From Piscicola geometra (lineage: Eukaryota; Annelida; Clitellata; Hirudinida; Piscicolidae): DNA of 64,000 nucleotides. The DNA lies in contig OX030961.1 in assembly GCA_943735955.1 (NCBI GenBank), positions 967,501 through 1,031,500 on the forward strand, given 5' to 3'. The position numbers were made by a program, and so were the translations under genes. The notes beneath the pieces are model-generated. The model saw only the letters and a program-made list of their open reading frames with translations, did no database searches and had not been told where the DNA came from. Below, in pieces: positions 13,333-24,708 of this stretch; positions within the stretch are counted from its first letter, which is position 1, and every line of letters begins with the position of its first letter.

Positions 13333-16144
13333 TATTTTTTATGGTCTGTATTATTCACAGCCTGACAGACACAGGCAATATTACAATGGTTCTGAGAACC
13401 ATAGTTCTTATGCGCCAGAGACGCCACTCCACACGACGTATACATCTCTCAATGCATACGTCGCAAACACCGCATCATATACACTAGGTATATCATAGTT
13501 AGTGTATATGGTACGGTATATAATAGTTTACCGTTGCTCGTCAGGGACTCGAAAAGCCAACCTTTGAGTCGCAAGTCTGACGTCTACTATCTAAGCTATT
13601 CCCGCTCCCGGAAAAGTGTAATAAAGTTACAGTAAACAATTTAATGGAGTATAAATTGTTAAATTTGTTAGCAAACCTCTGAGCAAAGGAAACCTCTCTT
13701 ATAAGGACAAAGTATTGTGACCCGAGCACTGTCCTTATGAGACTAGTTCTACTGAATATTTCTTCAGTAACCACCATCAGCATCATCATTACAATCAGCA
13801 TCATCACCATCAGCATCATCACCACCATCAGCATCATCACCACCATCAGCATCATCACCACCATCAGCATCATCACCACCATCATCATCATCACCACCAT
13901 CATCATCATCACCATCAGCATCACCACCATCAGCATCATCATTACAATCAGCATCACCACCATCAGCATCATCACCATCAGCATCACCACCATCAGCATC
14001 ATCATTACAATCAGCATCATCACCATCAGCATCATCACAATCAGCATCACCACCATCAGCATCATCATTACAATCAGCATCATCACCATCAGCATCATCA
14101 TCACCATCAGCATCATCATTACAATCAGCATCACCACCATCAGCATCATCACAATCAGCATCACCACCATCAGCATCATCATCACCATCATCATCATCAC
14201 CATCAGCATCACCACCATCAGCATCACCACCATCAGCATCATCACAATCAGCATCACCACCATCAGCATCATCAGCATCATCATTACAATCAGCATCATC
14301 ACCATCAGCATCATCACAATCAGCATCACCACCATCAGCATCATCATTACAATCAGCATCATCACCATCAGCATCATCATCACCATCAGCATCATCATTA
14401 CAATCAGCATCACCACCATCAGCATCATCATTACAATCAGCATCATCACCATCAGCATCATCATCACCATCAGCATCATCACCACCATCAGCATCATCAC
14501 CATCAGCATCACCACCATCAGCATCATCATCACCATCAGCATCACCACCATCAGCATCATCATTACAATCAGCATCACCACCATCAGCATCACCACCATC
14601 AGCATCATCACCATCAGCATCACCACCATCAGCATCATCATCACCATCAGCATCATCATCATCAGCATCACCACCATCAGCATCATCACCATCAGCATCA
14701 TCACCATCAGCATCACCACCATCAGCATCACCACCATCAGCATCATCATCACCATCAGCATCATCGTCTTATTACATCTCCAAGGTGAATTGCGAGACAG
14801 ACTTTGTAGCGATGAACACCTCCTTCAAGGCATTGGTGGCACAGGCCTTAGGGGCGCTCATGCAAAAGGGAGGCAGCCAAGAGTGCCACAGGGTGGGTCT
14901 CTTCCGAATTTCAAGTAAAACTTCAGTTATTTGATGCTCTTACTGCCAACCAAACAAACATTCTCACTGCCAACCAAACTGGGGTCTACCATCTAAGCCA
15001 TCCTCGCATCATCTTGCTGCCTTTCTAGGGGTGATCTAATATTAAAAAGGGGCACTTGTTCCTTTTTCTTCAACTTCCATCAAACATTGATTGAGCTGCG
15101 ATCGCCTCACAATCTTTCAATATTATTGCAAATACGAACGGAGCTTTGTTTTGCATACCACCCGACTACTCTATATCACGCGACTACTCTATATCACGCG
15201 AATACTCTATATCATGCGACTATTCCATAATACCCCACTTTCTTGTATATATAAACAATATTTTTGTTTTTTTGGTTAATATAATATCAATTTTGGCTAA
15301 AAGTGATTTTCGGTCGTTATCTATTTTGTATTAGTAATTTATATACGCATTGGCAATACAATACGGCAAGCCTTGACAAACAGTTGGACCTGCAGCAAGA
15401 GGACTTGAAGCTGCTGCCCGTGGGTGCAAAGACGTTGCAGGAGTGCTGTGTGCTCAAGGTGGCAGACCTGGGAGAGAACATTTCGATCCGTAGGGGCGTT
15501 TATCTCAAGGCTTCAGATGGCCAGTCCATTTCACACTACATCCACTGCGTGGGTAGGACTGATGATGTCGATGATGATGATTTATAGCAGGCATGTCTTG
15601 TAATGTAGTTGTTCCCATGACAACAGCATGCCATCATGTCTGTTCAAACAACGACTTAGGTGATGCCAAACAAAAGGCGTCAGAGCAGCAGGTGTTGCTG
15701 GATGGTGGCAGTCATGGCGACTGCATCTTCGGCAAGTATGCAGCTGTGCTCTTGAGTGAAGTGGTGGAGGAGGGAGGAGTGGTGGAGAAGGCGAGAGTGA
15801 CCAGACAGGTGTGTCAGCACATCGTCGGATTGAAGCCAACGTACTTGGGTTGTCTCGAGGAGGAGAAAGGGGCAGAGGAAGAAAGAGTTGCTGAAAGGGA
15901 AGTGAAGGCTGATAAAAGAAGTGAAGACCTGGATGAAATAGTGGAAGGGAAAGAGGAGGAGGAGGAGGAGAGGTTGATGGATCAGAAATTTCTATTGGAT
16001 GACAAGGTGACAGTGAGAGAAGTGCTGAAAAGAGAGGGGGTGGTGGTGGTGGATTATGTGAGGATGGAGTGTGGCGAAGAGGTGGCATCCAGGCCCCGTG
16101 AGGAGGCAGTCAATCAATCAAATAGATTTCAATCAATCAAATAG
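9662..16144 (+). CDS. TSFM: Mitochondrial elongation factor Ts (EF-Ts), 5 exons seen, start exon missing
   Basis: EF-Ts recharges mitochondrial EF-Tu by exchanging its GDP for GTP during translation. Exons: 9662-9819, 9936-10088, 14785-14892, 15384-15552, 15660-16144. Phases agree and junctions are GT-AG. Exon 1 seen here encodes a presequence-like stretch ([13 protein letters not shown]), then the UBA-like N-domain signature [16 protein letters not shown]. Exon 2 gives [14 protein letters not shown] and GLIG; exon 3 gives the hallmark VNCETDFV; exons 4-5 give [10 protein letters not shown], the [11 protein letters not shown] core, [14 protein letters not shown] and the end [11 protein letters not shown]. 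At least 357 aa, somewhat longer than the human ~325, owing to an acidic insert (15850-15980) and an in-frame duplication in exon 2. An in-frame stop at 9646-9648 and no ATG after it show that translation begins in an upstream exon. The acceptor at 15383 has a poor pyrimidine tract, so that boundary is less sure. Confidence 0.93.
10026..10073 (+). repeat. In-frame 24-bp tandem duplication in TSFM exon 2
   Basis: Two exact copies of a 24-bp segment (10026-10049 and 10050-10073) encode GFKQHKNM twice, just before the VNCETDFV motif. The reading frame is kept. Confidence 0.95.
10165..10322 (-). mobile_element. tRNA-derived SINE, family C
   Basis: On the minus strand the element starts with a tRNA-like A box (GGGTGAACGGTAG) and B box (GGTTCGAGTCCTA), then a body containing GTAACCCAAAGG and CTAAGTG. 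A near-identical copy lies at 48075-48235 and a partial one at the window end (63905-63965). It is inside TSFM intron 2. Confidence 0.8.
10802..11166. repeat. 130-bp tandem repeat, 2.5 copies
   Basis: The segment from CAGATTTGACATTACTG to the conserved TTTACGATATATCTCGCCTC is repeated with a period of about 130 bp. The third copy is truncated at its start. AT-rich, within TSFM intron 2. Confidence 0.85.
11750..11935. repeat. 21-bp minisatellite
   Basis: About nine nearly exact copies of TTACATTTTTTTACAAATATG. All frames are open, giving repeated FYKYVTF or MLHFFTN peptides that are artefacts. It lies in TSFM intron 2. Confidence 0.95.
11990..12200. repeat. ~20-bp repeat of GAATAAGTTAAATTTTTT
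   Basis: Around ten degenerate copies of a TTGAATAAGTTAAATTTTTT-like unit, starting 55 bp after the 21-bp array and apparently related to it in style (T-run plus GTTA). Confidence 0.8.
12240..13210 (-). mobile_element. LINE fragment (Jockey/CR1/L2-type reverse transcriptase), broken
   Basis: Minus-strand frames encode [12 protein letters not shown] (reverse transcriptase YADD box, near 12810), [15 protein letters not shown], and a 3' part with [14 protein letters not shown] and [13 protein letters not shown] typical of the CR1/L2 C-terminus. A remnant of the PQGS box lies just upstream near 12900. The frame is broken at about 12600 and again upstream. It is antisense to TSFM and lies in its intron 2. 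Confidence 0.85.
13335..13615 (-). mobile_element. tRNA-derived SINE, family B
   Basis: Minus-strand copy of the element at 57825-58060: tRNA-like head (GCTTAGATAGTAGACGTC), then CATATACACTAA and TCTGTCAGGCTGTGAA at its end. It is followed on its 3' side by a TA dinucleotide run (13303-13325). Confidence 0.8.
13772..14766. repeat. ~1 kb ATC/ACC compound array in TSFM intron 2
   Basis: A mosaic of CATCAGCATCATCACCAC-type units (CAGCATCATCACCAT, CATTACAATCAGCATCAC). It ends 19 bp before TSFM exon 3. Long poly-Met/Val or Ile/Thr frames on either strand are artefacts. Confidence 0.95.
14980..15010 (-). mobile_element. SINE head fragment
   Basis: The minus strand reads GATGGCTTAGATGGTAGAC, the A-box head of the family A/B SINEs, with no body attached. 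Confidence 0.5.
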
Positions 16145-16195
16145 ATTTCTATAGCACTCTTTCTTCAAATTCAAGAGCGCTAATTCAAGAGCAGT
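16105..16195 (-). mobile_element. LINE/SINE 3' tail at the end of TSFM
   Basis: The run CAATCAATCAAATAGATTTC (twice) followed by TAGCACTCTTTCTTCAAATTC is the reverse complement of the tail at 45690-45795 and resembles the 3' ends of other LINEs here. TSFM's last ten codons and its TAG stop are inside it. Confidence 0.75.
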
Positions 16196-16213
16196 CGCAA
16201 GTCTTTGAGATCT

Positions 16214-16219
16214 TTTATT
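16214..16219 (-). promoter_or_regulatory. Candidate poly(A) signal of the ACL4-like gene
   Basis: AATAAA on the minus strand, 43 bp past the TGA of the ACL4-like gene. Confidence 0.5.
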
Positions 16220-16238
16220 TGTCGAAAATTTTGTTTTC

Positions 16239-16244
16239 AATAAA
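16239..16244 (+). promoter_or_regulatory. Candidate poly(A) signal of TSFM
   Basis: AATAAA on the plus strand, 95 bp past the TSFM stop and 18 bp before the ACL4-like stop codon. A cleavage site 10-30 bp on would fall at or inside the last ACL4-like exon. Confidence 0.5.
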
Positions 16245-16261
16245 ATTAAGTCAAAACATAA

Positions 16262-19200
16262 TCATTCCTGCATTCTTTCATTTGTGCTTGCATCATCATC
16301 ATCACCATTAATATCAACATCATCATAATCTCCATCCTCGATATCATCTCCTTCCACTCCCTCCATCTCCTCCAACACCTCTCTCATGTGTTCCACCATG
16401 GCGACGTCATCGTAGCTTGTCTCTGTCGCCAGCTGCAAGTGTCACGTATAGACGACTTAGTGACACTGAAACTTCCAAAATTAAATTATTTCATAAGCGT
16501 GCAGTCAAAACTCTATGTATTGAATCACAAAAAAGCGTTATCCCCATCATCACCACAACCACCTCCACAAGCACCATCATCATCACCACCACAACCACCT
16601 CCACAAGCACCATCATCACCACAACCACCTCCACAAGCACCATCACCACCACAACCACCTCCACAAGCACCATCACCACCACAACCACCTCCACAAGCAC
16701 CATCATCACCACAACCACCTCCACAAGCACCATCATCACCACAACCACCTCCACAAGCACCATCACCACCACAACCACCTCCACAAGCACCATCACCACC
16801 ACAACCACCTCCACAAGCACCATCATCACCACAACCACCTCCACAAGCACCATCACCACCACAACCACCTCCACAAGCACCATCACCACCACAACCACCT
16901 CCACAAGCACCATCACCACCACAACCACCTCCACAAGCACCATCACCACCACAACCACCTCCACAAGCACCATCACCACCACAACCACCTCCACAAGCAC
17001 CATCACCACCACAACCACCTCCACAAGCACCATCACCACCACAACCACCTCCACAAGCACCATCACCACCACAACCACCTCCACCTCGAGTGCCTTCTGC
17101 ATGTAGCACTTGGCATTCGTCTGGTAGTGGCGGCCCCGCAGGTGGTTCAACCAGCCCAGCAGGTACCACGCCTGCACCAGCGCCTCGTCCTCGTCCAGCA
17201 GGAACTCCAGCACCTCGGATGCTTTCTGAAATGGTGCGCCTCTTTTTGTATTTTACTTGAATTTATTGAATAATATTTATTAATCATAATAGGTGAATGA
17301 TACAACTTAATGGGTGAATGATACGACTTAATGGGTGAATGATACAACTTAATAGGTGAATGATACAACTTTATGGGTGAATGATACAGCTTAATAGGTG
17401 GGTGATACAACTTAATAGGTGAATGATACAACTTAATAGGTGAATGATACAACTTTATGGGTGAATGATACAACTTTATGGGTGAATGATACACCTTAAT
17501 GAGTGAATGATAAAACTTAATAGGTGAATGATACAACTTAATGGGTGAATGATACAGCTTAATGGGTGAATGATAAAACTTAATACAACTTAATAGGTGA
17601 ATGATACAACTTAATAGGTGAATGAAAAAGCTTAATGGGTGAATGATACAACTTAATAGGTGAATGATACAACTTGATGGGTGAATGATACAACTTAAAA
17701 GGTGAATGATACAACTTAATGGGTGAATGATGCAACTTAATAGGTAAATGATACAACTTAATGGGTGAATGATATAACTTAATAGGTGGGTGATACAACT
17801 TAATTGGTGAATGATACAACTTAATAGGTGAATGATACAACTTTATGGGTGAATGATACAGCTTAATAGGTGGGTGATACAACTTAATAGGTGAATGATA
17901 CAACTTAATAGGTAAATGATACAACTTAATGGGTGAATGATATAACTTAACAGGTGGGTGATACAACTTAATTGGTGAATGATACAACTTAATAGGTGAA
18001 TGATACAACTTTATGGGTGAATGATACAGCTTAATAGGTGGGTGATACAACTTAATAGGTGAATGATACAACTTAATAGGTGAATGATACAACTTTATGG
18101 GTGAATGATACAGCTTAATGGGTAAATGATACAACTTAATAGGTGAATGATACAACTTAATGGGTGAATGATACAACTTAATACAACTTAATAGGTGAAT
18201 GATACAACTTAATAGGTGAATGAAAAAGCTTAATGGGTGAATGATACATCTTAATAGGTGAATGATACAACTTAATGGGTGAATGATACAACTTAATAGG
18301 TGAATGATACAACTTAATGGGTGAATGATACAACTTAATACAACTTAATAGGTGAATGATACAACTTAATACAACTTAATAGGTGAATGATACAACTTAA
18401 TACAACTTAATAGGTGAATGATACAACTTAATACAACTTAATAGGTGAATGATACAACTTAATACAACTTAATAGGTGAATGATACAACTTAATGGGTGA
18501 ATGATACAACTTAATGGGTGAATGATACAACTTAATGGGTGAATGATACAACTTAATGGGTGAATGATACAACTTAATAGGTGAATGATACAACTTAATA
18601 GGTGAATCATACAACTTAATGGGTGAATGATACAACTTAATAGGTGAATCATACAACTTAATGGGTGAATGATACAATTTATAATTTGTGCGAAAGTCGA
18701 AGACGTGAACTCACGTCGTACTCCTCCAGCTCGATGAGGATCTTGCAGCAACTGATGCGAGCGCCTACCTCCAACATTGCATCATCCTCCTTCGATTGCA
18801 GTGCGACCATTGGTTGCAGTGCGGTCCAGTCTCAAATAATATTTGTCTCACATCACAGCGTTGTAGAGAAAGGCAAAGAGCAATCCTCAAAGAGCGAGAT
18901 GAGCGCTTGCTTGCACGTGCAATTGCATTTGAGGCATGATGTTGCCAGGACTCCACAACCCCACCACCCACCTCGGCAGACAGCCCTTCTGACTGATGGA
19001 GTTCTCGTAGCCTGGGCAACCACATTTGCAAGCATTTGTCTATCATCTCCTTGGCCATCTGAGCAGACCAGGTGCTTGTCGATGAAGTTGTCAGCGTAGA
19101 AATCTCGTTCCTTTCCTCCGCCAATTCAACCTTCTCCACTTATCCACAACATCACTAACCTCTACCAGCACATCACAATCCACCCACCAACCTCTACCAG

Positions 19201-22200
19201 CAATTCCCTTATATAAACCTCTTTTAACACATCCACCTACAGCCCACTAACCTCCTACCACCACATCACTTCCACCAACCAACCCCTACCACCACATCAC
19301 TACCCACCCACCTACCCCTACCACCACATCACTTCCACCCACCTACCCTACCACCACATCACTACCCACCCACCAACCCCTACCACCACATCACTTCCAC
19401 CCACCAACCCCTACCAGCACATCACAATCCACCCACCTACCCCTACCACCACATCACTTCCACCCACCAACCCCTACCACCACATCACTTCCACCCACCT
19501 ACCCTACCACCACATCACTTCCACCCACCAACCCCTACCACCACATCACTACCCACCCACCAACCCCTACCACCACATCACTTCCACCCATCAACCCCTA
19601 CCACCACATCACTACCCACCCATCAACCCCTACCACCACATCACTACCCACCCATCAACCCCTACCACCACATCACTACCCACCCACCAACCCCTACCAC
19701 CACATCACTACCCACCCACCAACCCCTACCACCACATCACTTCCACCCACCAACCCCTACCACCACATCACTACCCACCCACCTACCCCTACCACCACAT
19801 CACTTCCACCCACCAACCCCTACCACCACATCACTTCCACCCACCAACCCCTACCACCACATCACTACCCACCCACCAACCCCTACCACCACATCACTAC
19901 CCACCCCCCTACCCTACCACCACATCACTACCCAATCACTGCGCTGACCTGCGGCTGGTTGGTGGAGAGGTGGAAGGAAGCGTAGGTGTGGTAGGCGGAG
20001 ATGTTTTGCGGATCGGCTGCTAAGGCTTGCTCAATATAAGTCCTGCATAGTTGCTCTGCTTCCGCGTCGAAGCTGTATGTGTGTGTTTGTGTGTATGTAT
20101 GTGTGTGTTTGTGTGTATGTATGTGTGTGAGTATATATGTGTGTTACTGTGTGTGTTTGTGTTACTTTGTGTGTTTGTGTTACTGTGTGTATGTGTGTGT
20201 ATGTATGTGTGTGTGTATGTATGTATGTATGTTTGTGTGTGTGTGTGTATGTATGTGTATGTGTGTATGTATTAGTCCCGTCCCGTTCCCGGTGGGCCAT
20301 CAGAATTTTGATTCCCATCCCGCCCCGTTCCCGCAACTCAACTCCCAGTCCCGACCCGTTCCTGAAAAAAAGTATTTCCATTCATTTTCGCTGCCGTGTT
20401 TACCAGTCCCAAACTTGCTAGTCTTAACATTTCTTACAACTTATTATTTGAAAGTCAGAGAATATTTCTCTTTTTTTAATTATAAAAATCGATTTAAACT
20501 TACAAAATTTATTGAAATGAAAGTATTGAAGTAAGTAATTGTTTTTAAGTAATTCAATCAAGTCTTTATTGCTTTCCACACGGGTTAAACCGTCAAGAGT
20601 TTTAGCTTTTGAATTAGGTGATCTTGGGTCAGAAGTTAAACGCCCACATGTTGAAAAATTCCTTTATTAAAAAATAGTATAAATATAAAAAATATAGCAA
20701 ATTTAATGAATATCTCTATTGAAGGTAAAGAATTTAAAGAAATGGACTTTATATGTATTTACAAACTTTGGGCGAATAAGAAACAACGTAGAATAATGAA
20801 TTAACAATTATATCAGTTTGAATATGAATTTAAAATTTTTTTAAAACATAAAGTTTATATTTGTCTGAAAGATTCTCTATATATTATAGCTAAAATCCGT
20901 GTTGTTAACTTGTAATAAATAAATACATTTAATGTTTTCTTCATTGTCTTAAAAAAAGATTTAACGCTCACGTTTTAAGAACAAAATAAAAAAATTAGAA
21001 TAATTATAAAACGAAGAAGACACTTTCTATGTGTGGGTTTTATTGATTTGAAGCCGACTAGGAGCTTATTAAGGGTGAGTTTAAAAATATATAAGTGCGC
21101 ATTATACATGGGGAAAAAAGTTGGCCCCAATAAATGTATGCCCAGCGCGGGCCTTGGTGTGTGTGTGTATTTATATGTGTGTATGTATCTATGCATGTAT
21201 GTATGTATGTATATATGTATATGTGTGTGTTTAAGTACCAACCAACCACTCATCAGTGAGGTAGACTTCAGCCAGTTGCAAATATGCTGTGCTCAAGTCC
21301 TTCATAGCGGCATCCCTCTTTGAGGAGGCCGATGAAGCGGATGCTGATGCATTGTCATTCTGAGAGGTTATTTGGATGGTGTTTATGATTGAAAGTTCAG
21401 ATTTAATTATTAAATAGAGGACATAATCTTAAAAACCTCTGCATCACACAAAAATACATCTCTCACACCACCACCAAACACCTTGGAGAGTCCATTCAAC
21501 CCATAATCAACAATAATACATCTAATAAACCCATCACCCGTCAAACCCATACATTTCGTCGACGTCATCCATCCCAACACAAAACTTGCCTCGACTCCTT
21601 TTCAGCAACAGACTTAACCATCAACCCAGACAACTTACCTGACTCCATCAATTTTTTTTACAATACCCTTACTTGATAAGATCTACCCAACTTTAGTTCA
21701 TCACTATTAGGTCATCTGACCCACCATTCATCAGCCCTTACATCAAATCTCTCCTTCGTTTGAAAAATCACCACATGCGCAAGGGTCATCTTCATCAAGC
21801 CGCATTCATCACCATTCGTATCAAAAACATAATCATCAACACCAATCACTCCACATTGAGGAATTGTAGGCGTGGAAGCAAAGCCATGTGGAAAACCCTC
21901 AAGCAACTTAGAGGCAAGGGAGCTCCATCTTCATCGACAAATCGCTCTTCTACCTTGATGCGGATTCCCTCAACAATTACTTTGCTTCCACGTCTACAAT
22001 CTCATCTTATGTCCATCCTCCATTTAAATCAACAGCACTATATAATCAAGACCATGTTAACCCTATCACCATATTCAATCTTCTCACCAAAAAATGTATA
22101 ACTGGTACTGGCTCCGATGGCTTGCCACAATGGTATCTCCAACTAATTGCACCTGCAATCAGTACTCCCCTTTCCATCATCTTCAACAACTGCATCAACA

Positions 22201-24708
22201 CTTCTTATTTTCATCTTCAGTGGAAATCCAGCATTATTCATCCCATCCCCAAAACTAAACATCCAACATTGTTTCATGAATTTCGGCCCATTTCAGTCAC
22301 CCCAATATTATCACGCCATCTTGACAAAATCATAGTTTCTCAATATATATACCCATGCTTCAATCACCCATCAGTAAAACCCCTTCTAAATGATCAATTC
22401 GCCTCTCGCTTGACAGGATCTGCCATAATTTCCATCACATCTATCATCACTTCACTTCTTAAAACCAACAGCCATGTTCACCTTATTGCTCTTGACTTTA
22501 CTAAAGCTTTTGAAACTCTTGATCACCATACCCTCGCCTCCAATCTTGCACTTCTTCCTCTTGATGACAACATATATAACCTTCTCATTTCATTCCTTAG
22601 CAACCGATCACATTCCACCATTTAGTTAAAGAAACTTTTGAGTATCCTTCCCATCAACTCTAGCGTGGTCCAAGTTTTAGTTCTTGGTCCATCTACCTTT
22701 ATAATCAACGCCTCTTCACTTTAACCATATCACATATCTAATAAAATATTAAAATTTGCTGATGACACTTATCTCATTATTCCATCATCTAACATTCACA
22801 CCATTCAATTAGAGCTTGACTCCCTTTTTAAGTGGGCCAAGCTCAGTAATCTATCACTTAACATCAAAAAATCAATCGAACTTTTAGTCCACAATAGTCA
22901 TAAGCACATCACACCACCAGTTATACATCGATCCATTCAACGCACTAACTAACTCCCTATCTTAGGTATCACATTCACCGACACTCTCAACATTTCACCA
23001 CACATAGATCATATTATCAAAAAATGCTTTCAAACTTTTCATGCCATCAAAACAATCCGTTCCCATGGACTCTTTGGTGCCAAACTCTTTGACATCACTG
23101 AGTCCCTCATCATCTCTCACCTTAAGTATGCAGCTCCTTCTTGGTCTGGTTTTGCTAATCAGCAACAAATCAAGCAACTTCAGTCATTCATTAATAAACT
23201 AATTAGACTTAAATATATTTCCTCTCACTACCCATCTATCACTTCTATTTTTACAACTTTAGACACTAAACTATTTTTTAAATATCCACTAACTCTGACC
23301 ACGTTCTTCACCAAATTCTACCCCCCTTAAAACATCTACACATAACCTAAGGCCCCGTAAGCACAATTTCGATACACCAATATATACCACGTTTGAAAGC
23401 AAAACATTCCTCCCTCATCTTCTGAAACATCTCATTATATGGTTTATATTTATATTATCATTCCTCATTTGTATTAATTATATATTTATTTATGATCATA
23501 TTCACCATAGCCTTGGTCGAGTTGTTTGCTTTTAACCCATTATCATTTGCATTAGAATCTAATAATTATCTTTTGAATCTGTCATCTGGTGATGATTGAA
23601 TTTTTTTATTGGTGGAGATAGTTATTTTTTGGTGGTGATTGTCATAGTGGTGTGGGTGAGGTTGGATTATTAAGGTTGATTTTTAGTTTTTTATATTTAA
23701 ATTGATATATATACATATATTGGTAGTGGTCTAAAAACCGTTTTATTTAACAAATTTATTTGAAAAGTGCTTTTGATTTAGATAAAAAGCGCTATATAAA
23801 TGCCTGTAATTGATTGATAGTTATGATTTATTTTAAATTTATATTATTTTTCATCTTTAAATTTCAATCTGTTTCACCATCTCGATTTTATTTTGGTTTT
23901 TGTTCACCTTCTATTTTTTTCTTTTTTTTAACATGGCTTGCAAGCTTGCTGTCAAGCCGTAAAGAATAAAGATGATAAAAAAAATTAGAAAAAATTAATA
24001 ATCAATGTTTAGGCCCTCTCATCATCATCACCAGCACCATCATCAGCACCATCATCAGTACCATCATCAGCACCATCACCAGCATCATCATCACCATCAC
24101 CTGCTGGCTAATGAAGACTTGCAACGCCTTAATGCCCTCTTGGAAGCAGAGCACCGCCTCCTTTCCGACACTCAACTGGCCGAGACTCATGTGCCTCGCG
24201 TAACTGCTGCCATCCAGCTGCAAGGCCTCTTGCAGACTCTGAGGGTTGCAGCAGCTTGGAATGTGAATGAGGAATTTAATATCAGATCGTTTGGACAGTT
24301 TCATTATATAATTCTACGTTTTAAATAGCATAATAATAATAATAATAATAATAATTCCTATTTATAATGCGCCAAGGCACGAAACTGAGGTGCCACTCAC
24401 ACGACATACGTCGTGAAACACTGTATCATATAGACTAGGTACATGATAGCTCACGGTTGGCATACTTTTTTAGCTTTTGCGACGTCACCAAGCTCGGTGT
24501 AGATGGATCCCTGAAGGTCCAAGGCTTCGACGTTTGAAGCCTCCTGTTGCAAGGCTCTTTGACAAAACTTTAGAGCCAAGTCAAACTCGAATGTGTACAA
24601 ACTATTTTTAGCATTTTCCAATAACTTTGCAACCATTACACTTTTAGTTGTGCCGTTATTGGAATTTCTAACATTTTCTGTAGAAGGAGTTTGTGCATTA
24701 ATGTGCAT
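16262..24708 (-). CDS. ACL4: ACL4-like TPR protein (ribosomal protein L4 assembly chaperone family), 8 exons, complete
   Basis: Exons on the minus strand: 24708-24466, 24238-24101, 21359-21247, 20072-19949, 19058-18968, 18830-18715, 17225-17085, 16432-16262. Phases agree throughout and give 378 aa, close to the ~390 aa of yeast Acl4. It starts MHINAQTP. TPR-type helices follow: ALKFCQRALQQ and VEALDLQGSIYTELGDVAKA (residues ~46-80), HMSLGQLSVGKEAVLCFQEGI, AYLQLAEVYLTDECFDAEAE, CRTYIEQALAADPQNISAY, a KILIELEEYDKASEVLEFLL segment, and QAWYLLGWLNHL. The tail is acidic (GDDIEDGDYDDVDINGDDDD), as in the family. Yeast Acl4 holds newly made uL4 and hands it to the pre-ribosome; that function is inferred here by family. 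The junction 18968/18830 (GAGGTGG then GTGG donor) is the least certain. The gene is convergent with TSFM. Confidence 0.88.
16548..17084. repeat. 30-bp minisatellite in ACL4-like intron 7
   Basis: About 18 copies of an exact 30-bp unit (ACAACCACCTCCACAAGCAC followed by CATCACCACC or CATCATCACC). On the gene's strand, the splice donor GTGGAGGTGG at 17084 is the first unit of the array. Frames rich in Pro/Gln, Thr/Ser or Gly/Cys across it are artefacts. Confidence 0.96.
17285..18680. repeat. 21-bp minisatellite in ACL4-like intron 6, ~1.4 kb
   Basis: About 65 copies of AATRGGTGAATGATACAACTT. R is A or G, and some copies vary as TTTATGGG, AGCTTAA or GGTGGG. Between 18170 and 18480 an extra TTAATACAAC step is inserted between units. 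It starts about 35 bp from exon 6's donor and ends about 55 bp from exon 7's acceptor, so it fills nearly the whole intron. The minus-strand 'YHSPIKL' frames are artefacts. Confidence 0.96.
19140..19935. repeat. 31-32-bp minisatellite in ACL4-like intron 4
   Basis: About 25 copies of ACCCCTACCACCACATCACT followed by either TCCACCCACCA or ACCCACCCACCA, giving 31 and 32 bp forms. It begins about 80 bp upstream of exon 5 and ends about 13 bp from the exon 4 donor. Confidence 0.95.
20073..20275. repeat. GTGTGTATGTAT array at an ACL4-like splice acceptor
   Basis: Irregular GT/GTAT repeat. The acceptor of exon 4 (minus strand CACATACAG) is the first part of the array. Confidence 0.92.
20275..20660 (-). 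repeat. GGGAACGGGACGG dispersed repeat, copy 2 with flank
   Basis: The reverse complement of the 6905-7020 head (CCCGTCCCGTTCCCGGTGGG). It continues into 20391-20650, which is the inverted counterpart of 47880-48050 (shared CTGCCGTGTT, CCACACGGGTTAAACC and TTTTAGCTTTTGAATTAG). A multi-copy mobile element of unknown class in ACL4-like intron 3. Confidence 0.65.
20660..21246. other. AT-rich rest of ACL4-like intron 3
   Basis: AT-rich with a second GTATGT cluster at 21155-21230 close to the exon 3 donor. No coding signal is seen. Confidence 0.6.
21440..23821 (+). mobile_element. LINE (Jockey/CR1-type) with broken reverse transcriptase
   Basis: Plus-strand frames give FRPISVTPIL (RT block 1), LIALDFTKAFETLDHHTL (block A), KFADDTYLI (YADD-type active site, near 22750), LGITFTDTLNISPHI and SHLKYAAPSW. 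Stops and frame breaks occur near 22625 and 22950. The element ends in AAAAAGCGCTATATAAATG...TTGATTGATAG, the tail shared by other LINEs in the window. It sits antisense inside ACL4-like intron 2. Confidence 0.88.
24008..24100. repeat. CATCATCAGCAC array at the ACL4-like exon 2 donor
   Basis: About 90 bp of CATCATCAGCACCAT-type repeat. On the gene's strand it is GTGATGGTGATGATG starting exactly at the splice donor. Confidence 0.9.
24355..24462 (-). mobile_element. SINE family A fragment next to the ACL4-like exon 1 donor
   Basis: Minus-strand body of the family A SINE (TGCGCCAAGGCACGAAACTG to CTCACGGTTGGCA), preceded by a TAA microsatellite (24330-24355). The tRNA-like head is missing. The donor GTATGCCAACC of ACL4-like exon 1 overlaps its edge. 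Confidence 0.8.

Noticed and set aside
13541..14918. Poly-Met/Val/Leu membrane-like frame and poly-Ile/Thr frame
   Set aside because: ATC/ACC array in TSFM intron 2; the real coding part is the 108-bp exon at 14785-14892.
16388..17260. Proline/glutamine-rich and glycine/cysteine-rich frames
   Set aside because: Intron 7 of the ACL4-like gene, a 30-bp minisatellite; only 17085-17225 on the minus strand is exon.
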